The notes: a model not told the origin generated them from the sequence alone. A DNA stretch of 64,000 nucleotides from Lysobacter antibioticus (GCF_001442535.1 NZ_CP013141.1:2346803-2410802); one strand, 5' to 3'; positions 34,863-43,078 are shown, counted from the first letter of the stretch. Numbers and translations are program-made.

Positions 34863-36068
34863 ATGAGCGTCGATTCCGCCGTTTCCATCACTCGGGACAA
34901 ACTCAGTCAGGACTGGCTCGATTGGGACGTCAGCAAGGGCGACCTGGACGCGATCAACCGCGAGGTCGCCAACCTCACCCCGGCCGAGCGCAACGAGTTC
35001 ATCGGCAAGCTCAGCAACGACGACATCAAGAACTGGACCCAGGAAATCGACGGCACGATGGGTTCGCTGAGCGCCGGCGAGCGCGGCGAACTGTTCAACC
35101 GCCTGGCCGAAGGCCTGGACGGGCCGCAGACCACCCGCTTCGTCGAAGCCTTCGACGGCAGCTCGGGCGGGCTAGAAGCCTTCGCCGACGCGATCGCCAG
35201 CCACGGCGGCAGCGACGCCAAGACCGCCTTCATCGCCGCGGTCAAGGGCGACATCAACAGCGAGTACAAAGCCACCCAGGGCACCTGGGGCAACAGCGAA
35301 ACCGAAGCGGCCGGCAAGGTCCTGGCCAGCCTCGCCAACGATCCGCAGGCGTTCCAGCAGGCGGTCGGCTCGCTCAGCAAGGAACAGTTGCAAGACGTGA
35401 TGAACGTGGCGATGGGCCGCAAGTACATCGTCGACTTCAGCGGCCGCACCGCCGGCACCACCCAGTACGACCCGAGCGTGCTGACCGGCATCCTCAACGC
35501 CGCCCAGGGCGCCGACCTGCCGACCCGCACCGCGGTGTTCGAAGCGGCGATGCCGCAGTTGCAGACCATGCAGGGCGACAACGTCGGCTTGCTCGGTGCC
35601 GAACCCTACGTCGACGGCGTCGCCCAGGCCATGGGCAAGGTGCTCAGCCGCGACGAGGCGGTCGAAGCCGGTCTGCTCAAGATTCCGGAAGCGCCGGCCG
35701 GCGTGTCGATGGACGCGAACATCGCCGACACCCACAAGCACGAGTTCCCGAATCCGGGCGACATGGTCTGGTTCAAGGAGCAGGTCCAGGGCGGTGGGCC
35801 GTGGGACTACAAGACCCAGGGCGCGCAGTACGAGAACTACGGCAACTTCCACTTCGGCGTGGTCGCCGCGGCGATGGACATCCCCGAGCAGATCGGCCTG
35901 CGCGGCGCCGGCTTCGTGCAGATCCAGTCCGACACCTCGCAGGACGGCTGGGGCAAGCCCTACGACCTGGGCGACAGCAGCTACGGCGACGATCCGCGCG
36001 ATCAGGCCCAGATCAAGGCCGGTTACGACTACTACAACTCCGGCATGTGGCGGGTCTGGGCGGATTGA
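34863..36068 (+). CDS. polymorphic toxin type 44 (Ntox44-like) protein
   Basis: A 401-aa protein without a signal peptide. Residues 1-280 are helical and contain repeated units (LTPAERNEFIGKL, LSAGERGELFNRL, LSKEQLQDVM) that look like a delivery or adaptor region. Residues 296-401 match the bacterial toxin 44 family: PGDMVWFKEQV, GGPWDYKTQG, NYGNFHFGV and a closing YGDDPRDQAQIKAGYDY. Toxin 44 domains occur at the C-termini of polymorphic toxins and are predicted nucleases; activity is not proven here. No Rhs, VgrG or LXG module is fused. A hairpin follows at once and a lipoprotein gene lies 134 bases downstream. Confidence 0.75.
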   Translation: MSVDSAVSITRDKLSQDWLDWDVSKGDLDAINREVANLTPAERNEFIGKLSNDDIKNWTQEIDGTMGSLSAGERGELFNRLAEGLDGPQTTRFVEAFDGSSGGLEAFADAIASHGGSDAKTAFIAAVKGDINSEYKATQGTWGNSETEAAGKVLASLANDPQAFQQAVGSLSKEQLQDVMNVAMGRKYIVDFSGRTAGTTQYDPSVLTGILNAAQGADLPTRTAVFEAAMPQLQTMQGDNVGLLGAEPYVDGVAQAMGKVLSRDEAVEAGLLKIPEAPAGVSMDANIADTHKHEFPNPGDMVWFKEQVQGGGPWDYKTQGAQYENYGNFHFGVVAAAMDIPEQIGLRGAGFVQIQSDTSQDGWGKPYDLGDSSYGDDPRDQAQIKAGYDYYNSGMWRVWAD

Positions 36069-36089
36069 CCGCTCGACGGGATTCGGTCG

Positions 36090-36118
36090 CGAAGGCGTCG
36101 GCGCTGCCGGCGCCTTCG
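36090..36118. terminator. stem-loop after the toxin-44 gene
   Basis: Inverted repeat CGAAGGCG-T-CGGC / GCCG-G-CGCCTTCG with a 3-nt loop and one mismatched pair, 22 bases after the stop codon. The T-run is weak (TCGTATT), so it could attenuate transcription more than end it. Confidence 0.6.
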
Positions 36119-36202
36119 TCGTATTGGGCGTGCGTGCACTACTCCGCGACGCCGCCCGCCCGTAGGATCGTGCAGAACCCCGACCGAGACGAATCGCCGA
36201 CG

Positions 36203-36658
36203 ATGAAAGCCCGCATAGCTACGGTACTGACGATGGTGTTGACGACGCTGCTCGCCGTCGGCTGCAGCCACGACGCGATCATGCCCGACGTCGAAGTCGC
36301 CCGGGTCGCATCGCCCGACCTGCAGGCCGACGCGGTGCTGACCGAAGCCAATCCCGGCGCCACGGCCTCCTTCATCTATCGGATCCGGATCGTGCCGCAC
36401 GGCGCCGACTGGCGCTCCGTGCCCTCCGCCGCCGAGCTGTACGGCGCGACCCGCAACGCCCAGGCGTACGGGGTCGATCTGCATTGGCAGGACGCGAACA
36501 ATGTGCGCGCCGACTACCTGCAGGGCCGGGTGATGAAACCGGCCGCGGCTGCGGTCTCGGTCGCCGGGCGCGCGGTGACGCTGCAGTTGCGCAGCGGCGT
36601 CAGCAACCCGGCCGCGCCGGCCGGCGGCATGGCGCCGGAACCCAAGCAGGCACGGTAA
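36203..36658 (+). CDS. small lipoprotein, candidate immunity protein
   Basis: A 151-aa predicted lipoprotein: signal sequence with lipobox LAVGC (Cys21), then a beta-rich domain (ASFIYRIRIVPHGADWRS, YGVDLHWQDANNVRADYL). No family recognised. It follows the toxin-44 gene on the same strand. Lipoprotein immunity proteins are known for wall-targeting effectors, but toxin 44 is predicted to be a nuclease, which would need a cytoplasmic immunity protein; the pairing is therefore uncertain. Confidence 0.6.
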   Translation: MKARIATVLTMVLTTLLAVGCSHDAIMPDVEVARVASPDLQADAVLTEANPGATASFIYRIRIVPHGADWRSVPSAAELYGATRNAQAYGVDLHWQDANNVRADYLQGRVMKPAAAAVSVAGRAVTLQLRSGVSNPAAPAGGMAPEPKQAR

Positions 36659-36777
36659 GCACGCGCAAAGCCGCGCCGGACGCTGCCTTCGAGGCAGCAG
36701 GCCGTTACGCGGTCGCCACTGCCGGGCGCAGGAAATCCCCGCGCCATACCGCAGTCCCCTCTATTCGCATTGCATGA

Positions 36778-36803
36778 GTCGCGACGGCCATCGCCGTCGC
36801 GAC
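36778..36803. terminator. stem-loop at the 3' end of rtcA
   Basis: Perfect 11-bp inverted repeat GTCGCGACGGC / GCCGTCGCGAC with a 4-nt loop, starting one base after the rtcA stop codon. No T-run follows, so it may act as a 3'-end stabiliser and not as a classic terminator. Confidence 0.6.
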
Positions 36804-36804
36804 C

Positions 36805-37836
36805 TTACGAACGCACCGTCACCCGCCAGCAGTGCTTGGCCTGCTGAGTCCAGTCGATCTCGACCGGCAGGAACTTCTCGATCAGGCGGGCGTTGCTGAG
36901 CAGATGCTCGCTGAGCGCGGCGGTGGTGAACTCACCGCCGCCGGCCAAGGCCATCGGCAACAACAGCTGGTCCGACAGGTGCTCGCCGACCGCCGCCGGC
37001 GAGGACAGATAGACCGAGGCCTGTTTGACCAGGCCGATCGCGACTTGCTCAGCGCTGAGCCCGCGCTCGCCGAGCGCACTGAACAGCTCGGTGTGCTGCT
37101 CGCCGTGTACGCGCAGCAGCAGTACGTTGGCCGGGCTTTGCGCGTTGCCGATGCGGCGCAGATGCTGCTGCTCCTGGGCCAGGCCCAGACGCTCGGCGAC
37201 CACCGCCAGTTCGCGGTGGCCGATCTGGTCCTGCAAGGCCGACAGCAACACGGTCGCGTCGAGATGCGGCTCGGCATCGCGCTGGTCGAACACGCAGCGG
37301 CGCAGTTGCGCGCACGGCGCTACGCGCAGCTGCAGCGCACCGCCGCCGGCCGGGAAGAAGCCATGGCGCTGCAAAGCGAAGCTCGCCTCCACGCCCATGC
37401 GCTGCAAAGCCGGCAGATAGGCTTCGGCGATGAAGTCCGCGCACGGCGCCAGCGGGTTGTGGGTGCCGCCTTCGATAAACACCTCCGACGGCTCGGCGCA
37501 CTGCCACAACGCCGGCAGCACGGTCTGCAGCACCAAGGTCGCCGAACCGGCGCTGCCGATCGAGAAACGATAGCGGCCGGCGTTGATCGCGCCGGGCATG
37601 AAGCGCAGCGTGGTCGCGCCGAGTTGCGCACCGTGGACGTGCGCGCAGCCGATCTGCGCCGCGGCGCCGACCGCGGTCAAGTGTTGGCGCATCAGGCCCG
37701 GGCGCGAGCGCTTGGCACGGATGTGCTGCATCTCGAACGCGGTGCCGGTGCACAGGCTCAGGGTCAATGCGGTACGCAGCAGCTGTCCGCCGCCGTCCTG
37801 CCCGCTGATTTCGATCAGTTCCATCTTGCGATCCAT
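36805..37836 (-). CDS. rtcA: RNA 3'-terminal phosphate cyclase
   Basis: A 343-aa RtcA that converts RNA 3'-phosphate ends to 2',3'-cyclic phosphate with ATP. It has the N-terminal ISGQDGGGQLLRTAL motif, KRSRPGLMRQH, the glycine-rich segment GFFPAGGG and the conserved C-terminal EHLSDQLLLPMAL, whose His is the adenylated residue in the family. The gene lies 111 bases downstream of rtcB on the same strand. A second in-frame ATG at 37824 is possible. Confidence 0.94.
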   Translation of the reverse strand: MDRKMELIEISGQDGGGQLLRTALTLSLCTGTAFEMQHIRAKRSRPGLMRQHLTAVGAAAQIGCAHVHGAQLGATTLRFMPGAINAGRYRFSIGSAGSATLVLQTVLPALWQCAEPSEVFIEGGTHNPLAPCADFIAEAYLPALQRMGVEASFALQRHGFFPAGGGALQLRVAPCAQLRRCVFDQRDAEPHLDATVLLSALQDQIGHRELAVVAERLGLAQEQQHLRRIGNAQSPANVLLLRVHGEQHTELFSALGERGLSAEQVAIGLVKQASVYLSSPAAVGEHLSDQLLLPMALAGGGEFTTAALSEHLLSNARLIEKFLPVEIDWTQQAKHCWRVTVRS

Positions 37837-37947
37837 CCATCCGGGCGGCCTTGCGGCCGCCCGTACTCCTTCTTGTTGGCGACGACCTTCTCGGCCGCCG
37901 CCGTCGATATGTTGACGCGATATCGCCTGGCGTCGCGACCTGGGCGC

Positions 37948-39174
37948 TCAACCCTTGACGCAAACCACCTGGCGCAGCGTATGCACGATTTCGACCAGGT
38001 CGCTCTGCGCGGCCATGACCGCATCGATCGACTTGTACGCGGCCGGCGACTCGTCGACCACGTCCGCATCCTTGCGGCATTCCACATGCGCGGTCGCCCG
38101 TGCGTGCTCTTCCAGACTGATGCGCTTCTTGGCCTCGGTGCGGCTCATCACGCGGCCCGCGCCGTGGCTGCAGCTATGGAAGCTGTCGGCATTGCCCAGC
38201 CCGCGCACGATGAAGCTCTTCGCGCCCATGCTGCCGGGAATGATGCCGAGCTCGCCCTTGCGCGCGCTGACCGCACCCTTGCGGGTCACCAGCACGTCCT
38301 TGCCGAAATGATGCTCGCGGTTGACGTAGTTGTGGTGGCAGTTGACCGCCTCGGCCTGCGCCTCGAACGGCTTGGCGATCACCTTGCGCACCGAGTCGAC
38401 CACGTGCTTCATCATGATCTCGCGGTTGCTGCGCGCAAAACGCTGCGCCCAGTCGACCGCGAACACATAGTCGGCGTAATGATCGCTGCCTTCCGGCAGA
38501 TAGGCCAAGTCCTGGTCCGGCAGGTTGATCATCCAACGGCGCATGTCCTGCTTCGCCAACTCGATGAAATGGCTGCCGATCGCATTGCCGACCCCGCGCG
38601 AACCCGAGTGCAGCATGAACCACACGCGCTGCTCCTCGTCGAGGCAGACCTCGACGAAGTGGTTGCCGGTGCCGAGCGTACCCAGATGGCTGAGGTGGTT
38701 GCTGCGCTCGAGCTTCGGGTGCTTGGCGACAATGCGCTCGAAGCCCTCGTGCAGGGTCGACCAGCCGTGCAGGGACGCCTCGGGCGGATTCGCCCAGGCG
38801 CCCTTGTCGCGCAGGCCGCGGCCCACGGAACGGCCGTGCGGCACGGCCTTCTCGATGGCCGCGCGCACTTCGCCCAGATGATCCGGCAGGTCTTGCGCGG
38901 TCAGGCTGGTGCGCACCGCGATCATGCCGCAGCCGATGTCGACGCCCACCGCGGCCGGCACGATCGCGCCGACGGTCGGCACCACCGAACCCACCGTGGC
39001 GCCCTTGCCGAGATGCACGTCCGGCATCACCGCAACCCAGCGATGGATGAAGGGCAACTTGGCGATGTTCTGCAACTGGCGGCGCGCCTCGTCCTCGAGC
39101 GGAACGCCTCGGGTCCAGTGCTTGATCGGCACCGCGCCCGGCTCGTTGATGACATCGTACTGGCTGGTGTTCAT
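37948..39174 (-). CDS. rtcB: RNA-splicing ligase RtcB
   Basis: A 408-aa GTP-dependent RNA ligase that joins 2',3'-cyclic phosphate or 3'-phosphate ends to 5'-OH ends. The metal/GTP site is recognisable: GVDIGCGMIAVRT with the metal-binding Cys, GNHFVEVC, HSGSRGVGN, and HSCSHGAGRVMSR with the guanylated His. The length matches the E. coli enzyme. It is expressed from a distant sigma-54 promoter at 39761-39776, activated in all likelihood by the divergent RtcR. Confidence 0.96.
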   Translation of the reverse strand: MNTSQYDVINEPGAVPIKHWTRGVPLEDEARRQLQNIAKLPFIHRWVAVMPDVHLGKGATVGSVVPTVGAIVPAAVGVDIGCGMIAVRTSLTAQDLPDHLGEVRAAIEKAVPHGRSVGRGLRDKGAWANPPEASLHGWSTLHEGFERIVAKHPKLERSNHLSHLGTLGTGNHFVEVCLDEEQRVWFMLHSGSRGVGNAIGSHFIELAKQDMRRWMINLPDQDLAYLPEGSDHYADYVFAVDWAQRFARSNREIMMKHVVDSVRKVIAKPFEAQAEAVNCHHNYVNREHHFGKDVLVTRKGAVSARKGELGIIPGSMGAKSFIVRGLGNADSFHSCSHGAGRVMSRTEAKKRISLEEHARATAHVECRKDADVVDESPAAYKSIDAVMAAQSDLVEIVHTLRQVVCVKG

Positions 39175-39750
39175 GGTCTTGCTCTCTTAGTTACGCACAC
39201 AGTGAAGGGGTATCGCCCGAAGAGCCAGCGCGGTGCGCCAGGCCTCTGCGGCGGCCGCGGTTGCGGCTTGGGGAAGAATTCGGAACGACGACGAAGCTCA
39301 CCCACCGGCCGGCGGACCCCAATGTCCGCCGGCCATCCTGTAACCGCATCGCACTTCCCTGCGCGTGCGGTCGACGGGTTTCCAATCCGTCCACGCGACC
39401 ACACTCCGGTGTTCGCGTTGCGGCGCATCCTTGCGCCGCGGCGGTACCGGTCCCTGGTCCGCCTGGGAGCCGGATCAGCGATCCGCTCCTTCCTTTTCCT
39501 TGCTACCGCTCGGTATCGCGCCCCGGGTCGGCTGGTCGACACCGAAGCCGCTGATGCGCCATGCCGGCGACTCAATTTTTGATGGCCGCCATCGGTTGCA
39601 GTACTTCCTGCAACTGCTCGTCGGAGCTCGCAGGCAAGCGCCGTTCAAGCAGCCGGTCGCGGCATACAGAGCCAGCGCCGCCGCGGGAAGTTGCGAAGAG
39701 ATTGCGGTTAACCATCGGGGCGATCCGGTGCGGACTTGCCTGTAACTTGC
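39175..39750 (-). ncRNA. long structured 5' leader of rtcBA, with a tRNA-anticodon-like hairpin
   Basis: About 575 bases lie between the predicted transcription start (near 39750) and the rtcB ATG, with no credible ORF. On the minus strand the leader holds several stems. A perfect 11-bp hairpin GGCCGGCGGAC / GTCCGCCGGCC sits at 39307-39334. A hairpin GACGG-ATTGGAAAC-CCGTC near 39372-39391 has a loop that resembles the anticodon loop of tRNA-Ser(GGA). Near 39440-39520 is a domain bounded by CGATACCG / CGGTACCG that contains AGCGGTAGC, similar to a tRNA D arm or a Y-RNA stem. tRNA-like and Y RNAs are known beside rtcBA in other bacteria; the exact RNA here is unidentified. Confidence 0.55.
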
Positions 39751-39760
39751 CCAGTACTAA

Positions 39761-39776
39761 CGCAAGCGCTGTGCCA
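39761..39776 (-). promoter_or_regulatory. sigma-54 (-24/-12) promoter of rtcBA
   Basis: On the minus strand the sequence reads TGGCAC-AGCGC-TTGCG, an exact match to the sigma-54 consensus (TGGCAC-N5-TTGC). Transcription would start about 12 bases downstream, near 39750. RtcR is a sigma-54 activator with the required GAYTGA motif and is encoded divergently 128 bases away. Confidence 0.92.
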
Positions 39777-39903
39777 ACCCGCCCCGATCCGACTCATCTC
39801 ATTGAATTAAAACGAAATTACCTGGAGCAAGGCGGTTTTCGCTCGCTTACCCGCCTCTTCATTATCTATACTGTTTAATCGCTTTATATATGGATGTATA
39901 AAC

Positions 39904-41496
39904 ATGAAACGCCAGGTCATCGTCGGCATGCTCGGCACCCAGCTCGATGCCGGGCTCGGTCCGGGCCGTTGGGAAAAATGGCGGCCGACCGTTTCGCTCG
40001 GCATGCACGAGGACCTGTTGCTCGACCGCATCGAGCTGCTGGTCGACGAACGCCGCTACGGCAACCTCGCTGCCGTCGTCGCCCAGGACCTCGGCCAGGT
40101 CTCGCCCGAAACCCAGGTCCGCCGCCACGACACCTACCTGGCCGACCCCTGGGATTTCGAGGCCGTCTACGGGGCGCTGCACGACTTCGTGCGCCATTAC
40201 GACTTCCAGCCGGAGGAAGAGGACTACTACGTCCACATCACCACCGGCACCCACGTCAGCCAGATCTGCTGGTTCCTGTTGACCGAAAGCCGTCTGTTCC
40301 CGGGACGCCTGCTGCAGACCGCGCCGCCGCGCAAGCAGAACGGCGAGGCGCCGGGCAGCTATGCGGTGATCGACCTGGACCTGTCGCGCTACGACCGTAT
40401 CGCGCAACGTTTTGCCCAGGAGCGCCTGCACGACCGCGACCTGCTCAAGAGCGGCATCGCCACGCGCAACCCGGCCTTCAACCGCATGATCGAGCAGATC
40501 GAGACAGTGGCGACGCGTTCGAAATCGCCGATGCTGTTGATGGGCCCGACCGGCGCCGGCAAGAGCCAACTCGCGCGCCGCGTGTTCGAGCTCAAGAAGC
40601 AGAAGCATCAATTGCCGGGCCGCTTCGTCGAGGTCAACTGCGCGACTCTGCGCGGCGACGGCGCCATGAGCACGCTGTTCGGCCACATCAAGGGCGCCTA
40701 CACCGGCGCCTCGACCGACCGCGCCGGCCTGTTGCGCTCGGCCCATCAAGGCCTGTTGTTCCTCGACGAGATCGGCGAGCTCGGTCTCGACGAACAGGCG
40801 ATGTTGCTGCGGGCGCTGGAAGAAAAGCGCTTCCTGCCGGTCGGCGGCGACAAGGAAGTCGAGAGCGACTTCCAGTTGATCGCCGGCACCAATCGCGACC
40901 TGCAGCAGGCCGTGCTCGAAGGCCGCTTCCGCGACGATCTGCTGGCACGGCTCAATCTGTGGACCTATCGCCTGCCCGGCCTGGCCGAGCGCGCCGAGGA
41001 CATCGAACCGAACCTGGACTTCGAACTCGAACGCCATTCCCGCGAGAACCGCCAGCGGGTGACCTTCAACCGCGAAGCGCGCGAACGCTATCTGGCCTTC
41101 TCGCGCAGCGCCGAAGCGACTTGGGGCGGCAACTTCCGCGACCTCGGCGCGTCGGTGATGCGCTTGGCGACCCTGGCCGACGGTGGACGCATTCGCAGCG
41201 ATCTGGTCGAGGAGGAAATCGGCCGCCTGCGCCGGCAGTGGCACGGTGCCGGCATGCGCCCTGGCCTGCTCGACGAAGTCCTCGGCGAGCGCGCGGCCGA
41301 ACTCGACCGCTTCGACCGCGTGCAACTGGAAGACGTGCTGCGCGCCTGCCGCCAGACCAAGTCGCTATCGCAGGCCGGGCGCGAGCTGTTCGCGGTCTCG
41401 CGCGCTGCGCGCACCAGCACCAACGACGCCGACCGCCTGCGCAAATACCTGGCGCGGTTCGGGCTGGATTGGGAGCAGGTGCGCGGACGCGGCTAA
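39904..41496 (+). CDS. rtcR: sigma-54-dependent transcriptional activator RtcR
   Basis: A 530-aa bacterial enhancer-binding protein. Residues 1-185 form the RtcR regulatory (CARF-type) domain, which senses RNA-end ligands. The AAA+ domain has Walker A GPTGAGKS (214-221), the sigma-54-contacting loop GAYTGA (264-269), Walker B LLFLDEIGEL and an arginine-finger region. The C-terminus ends with a helix-turn-helix-like segment (LSQAGRELFAVSRAARTSTN). It is divergent from rtcBA and would activate it in response to RNA damage. A TATACT box at 39867-39872 may belong to its own promoter, with no clear -35. Confidence 0.95.
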   Translation: MKRQVIVGMLGTQLDAGLGPGRWEKWRPTVSLGMHEDLLLDRIELLVDERRYGNLAAVVAQDLGQVSPETQVRRHDTYLADPWDFEAVYGALHDFVRHYDFQPEEEDYYVHITTGTHVSQICWFLLTESRLFPGRLLQTAPPRKQNGEAPGSYAVIDLDLSRYDRIAQRFAQERLHDRDLLKSGIATRNPAFNRMIEQIETVATRSKSPMLLMGPTGAGKSQLARRVFELKKQKHQLPGRFVEVNCATLRGDGAMSTLFGHIKGAYTGASTDRAGLLRSAHQGLLFLDEIGELGLDEQAMLLRALEEKRFLPVGGDKEVESDFQLIAGTNRDLQQAVLEGRFRDDLLARLNLWTYRLPGLAERAEDIEPNLDFELERHSRENRQRVTFNREARERYLAFSRSAEATWGGNFRDLGASVMRLATLADGGRIRSDLVEEEIGRLRRQWHGAGMRPGLLDEVLGERAAELDRFDRVQLEDVLRACRQTKSLSQAGRELFAVSRAARTSTNDADRLRKYLARFGLDWEQVRGRG

Positions 41497-41527
41497 ACCC
41501 GGGCGTCCGCGCACCGATAGCCCTGCT

Positions 41528-42814
41528 TCAGCCCGCCTGCTCTTCCGCTTCGAGCGGCCTGGCGGCGCTCGCCGGCGATTGCCTGGACAGAAATTCGCGG
41601 CCTCGCTGCCCCGGCGCCATCAGGATGCCGGAAGTCGCCAGGAAGAAGCGCTCCAGTTCGAACGACACGCAGCTGGCCACGCAGAAATCCTCGCCTTCGC
41701 TGTGATTGACCGCGTAGTACAGCTCGATGCCGCGCGCTTCCAAATCGGCCACGACCTCGGGCAACAGCAGATTCGGCGCCAACCTCGGCCTGTCCGGATG
41801 CGGCCAGTCGACGCGTTCGAGCCGGTCGCGATCGACTTCGAAATAAGCGCAAGCCCGTAGCCGCGGATAGGCGGCCAACATGTCCAAGGCCAGCCGGTCG
41901 AGCTCGGCCAGATGATCGGAGTGCCGCTTGATGTCGACGCATTGCACCAGCTCGGTCAGTGCGCGCATCGCCGCGTACTGCGCATACGACGACGCCCCGC
42001 AGCCGTGCGGGTAGACGATGTCGTCGGGGTTGCGCTGGGCGACGGTGGCGATGAAGGTCGGATAGCCGAGGTCGGAGGTCACGTCGATCAGCAACACACT
42101 GCGACCGATGCGATGCTCGGTGAGGCGCAGCACTTTTTCGACCTCATCGGGCAAGGAGGCAGGGTCGATCAGCGCACCGTAGCGGCCCGGGCCGCCGAGG
42201 TAGTGCGCGAGCAGGAACAGCGACCAGGCGTCGCGCTCGACGATCTCGCCGATGCCGTGCAGGGCGGCTTCCTCGAGGCTGGCGCCTATCGCGGTGCCGC
42301 TGTTGGAGCTGTAGCGGATCACGCTGGTGTAGTCGAAGTCGTCGCGCCAGCCCGACTGCGCGTCCAATTGCGCGCCGACCGGATAGTCCGGAAAGCTCAG
42401 GAACAACGGCACCTGGATGTCCTGGCGGCCGGCAAAGAAAGAGCGGTAACGGCGACAGGCCAGGCGGCGGCCGCGGTTGTCGGCGAACGCCGACAGGAAC
42501 GGCAATGCGGCATAGCGCGGATCGTCGATGAAATGCTCGGCCGCGACGTACTCGACCGGCGTCGAGACCCGGCTCGCCTTGCAGTAATAGTGCTCGACCG
42601 CCTCGTGCAAGGCGCCGGCCATCGAAGTCGCGGCATCGCCCTTGCCGAAGCCGCGGCTGATCAACTCGCCGCCGGCGTCGCGCAGGCTGCATTTGACCGT
42701 CATCAGCTGGCCGCCGAAATCCTCGGTCTCCACGGTCCAGCCGCGCCGGGCGATGCACTCGCGGATGATGCGGTTGGCGTCGTCCAGACTGCGCTCTCGT
42801 TCGTACGGAATCAT
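41528..42814 (-). CDS. stand-alone YcaO-domain cyclodehydratase-like protein
   Basis: A 428-aa YcaO superfamily protein, which would activate peptide backbone amides with ATP (forming azolines, thioamides or amidines). Both ATP/Mg motifs are present: SRGFGKGDAATSMAGALHEA around residues 53-72 and SLEEAALHGIGEIVERDAW at 179-197. The C-terminus (EAEEQAG) lacks the PxPxP tail of azoline-forming members, and no E1-like partner, dehydrogenase or TfuA gene is adjacent. A GGAGCAGGG ribosome site precedes the ATG. The gene follows a 59-aa peptide gene and a strong hairpin, which suggests a RiPP-like role. Confidence 0.88.
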   Translation of the reverse strand: MIPYERERSLDDANRIIRECIARRGWTVETEDFGGQLMTVKCSLRDAGGELISRGFGKGDAATSMAGALHEAVEHYYCKASRVSTPVEYVAAEHFIDDPRYAALPFLSAFADNRGRRLACRRYRSFFAGRQDIQVPLFLSFPDYPVGAQLDAQSGWRDDFDYTSVIRYSSNSGTAIGASLEEAALHGIGEIVERDAWSLFLLAHYLGGPGRYGALIDPASLPDEVEKVLRLTEHRIGRSVLLIDVTSDLGYPTFIATVAQRNPDDIVYPHGCGASSYAQYAAMRALTELVQCVDIKRHSDHLAELDRLALDMLAAYPRLRACAYFEVDRDRLERVDWPHPDRPRLAPNLLLPEVVADLEARGIELYYAVNHSEGEDFCVASCVSFELERFFLATSGILMAPGQRGREFLSRQSPASAARPLEAEEQAG

Positions 42815-42845
42815 TCCCTGCTCCTGCCTTGCCTCGTCGTAAAGA

Positions 42846-42879
42846 CCGCATGGCGCGCCGCTCGCGGCGCGCCATGCGG
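42846..42879 (-). terminator. 16-bp perfect stem-loop between peptide and YcaO genes
   Basis: Perfect inverted repeat CCGCATGGCGCGCCGC / GCGGCGCGCCATGCGG separated by two bases, followed on the minus strand by TCTTTACG. It sits 20 bases after the 59-aa peptide stop and 32 bases before the YcaO start. It may be a partial terminator that sets the peptide-to-enzyme ratio, as seen in several RiPP operons. Confidence 0.8.
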
Positions 42880-42898
42880 GATCGCTGCGTCGAGACGC

Positions 42899-43078
42899 TT
42901 ACTTGGCGAACTCGTCGAGGAAGGCCTGTTCCTGCACCGTCGGCGAGTTGAGCTCGGACATCGCGCTTTTCAGCTCTTCGCCGGATGCCGTGCTATTGGC
43001 GCGGATGGATTCGGTGACCGGAATGTACTTGGGCTTGATGAGCGAAGTCTTATCGAAATCGATGCGCGTGGTACCCAT
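42899..43078 (-). CDS. 59-aa peptide, candidate RiPP precursor
   Basis: A 59-aa peptide encoded just upstream of the YcaO gene. It begins MGTTRIDFDKTSLIKPKYIP, continues with a Ser/Thr-rich part (VTESIRANSTASGEELKSAM) and ends SELNSPTVQEQAFLDEFAK. It has no cysteine, no signal peptide and no membrane segment. A strong AGGAGG ribosome site stands seven bases before the ATG, better than that of most neighbours, so it should be well translated. No known precursor family is recognised. The combination with a YcaO enzyme and a hairpin after its stop supports, but does not prove, a precursor role. Confidence 0.7.
   Translation of the reverse strand: MGTTRIDFDKTSLIKPKYIPVTESIRANSTASGEELKSAMSELNSPTVQEQAFLDEFAK

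Noticed and set aside
39361..39420. A complete tRNA gene in the rtcB leader
   Set aside because: Only the anticodon-arm-like hairpin is convincing; acceptor, D and T arms do not form a standard cloverleaf, so it is reported as a leader RNA.
36832..39582. 916-codon open frame on the plus strand across rtcA and rtcB
   Set aside because: It is the antisense shadow of two genes with unmistakable RtcA and RtcB motifs.
42899..43078. Reading the 59-aa peptide as a lasso-peptide precursor (KYIP segment)
   Set aside because: There is no lasso cyclase or B1/B2 protease nearby and no conserved Thr/Gly junction; the neighbour is a YcaO.
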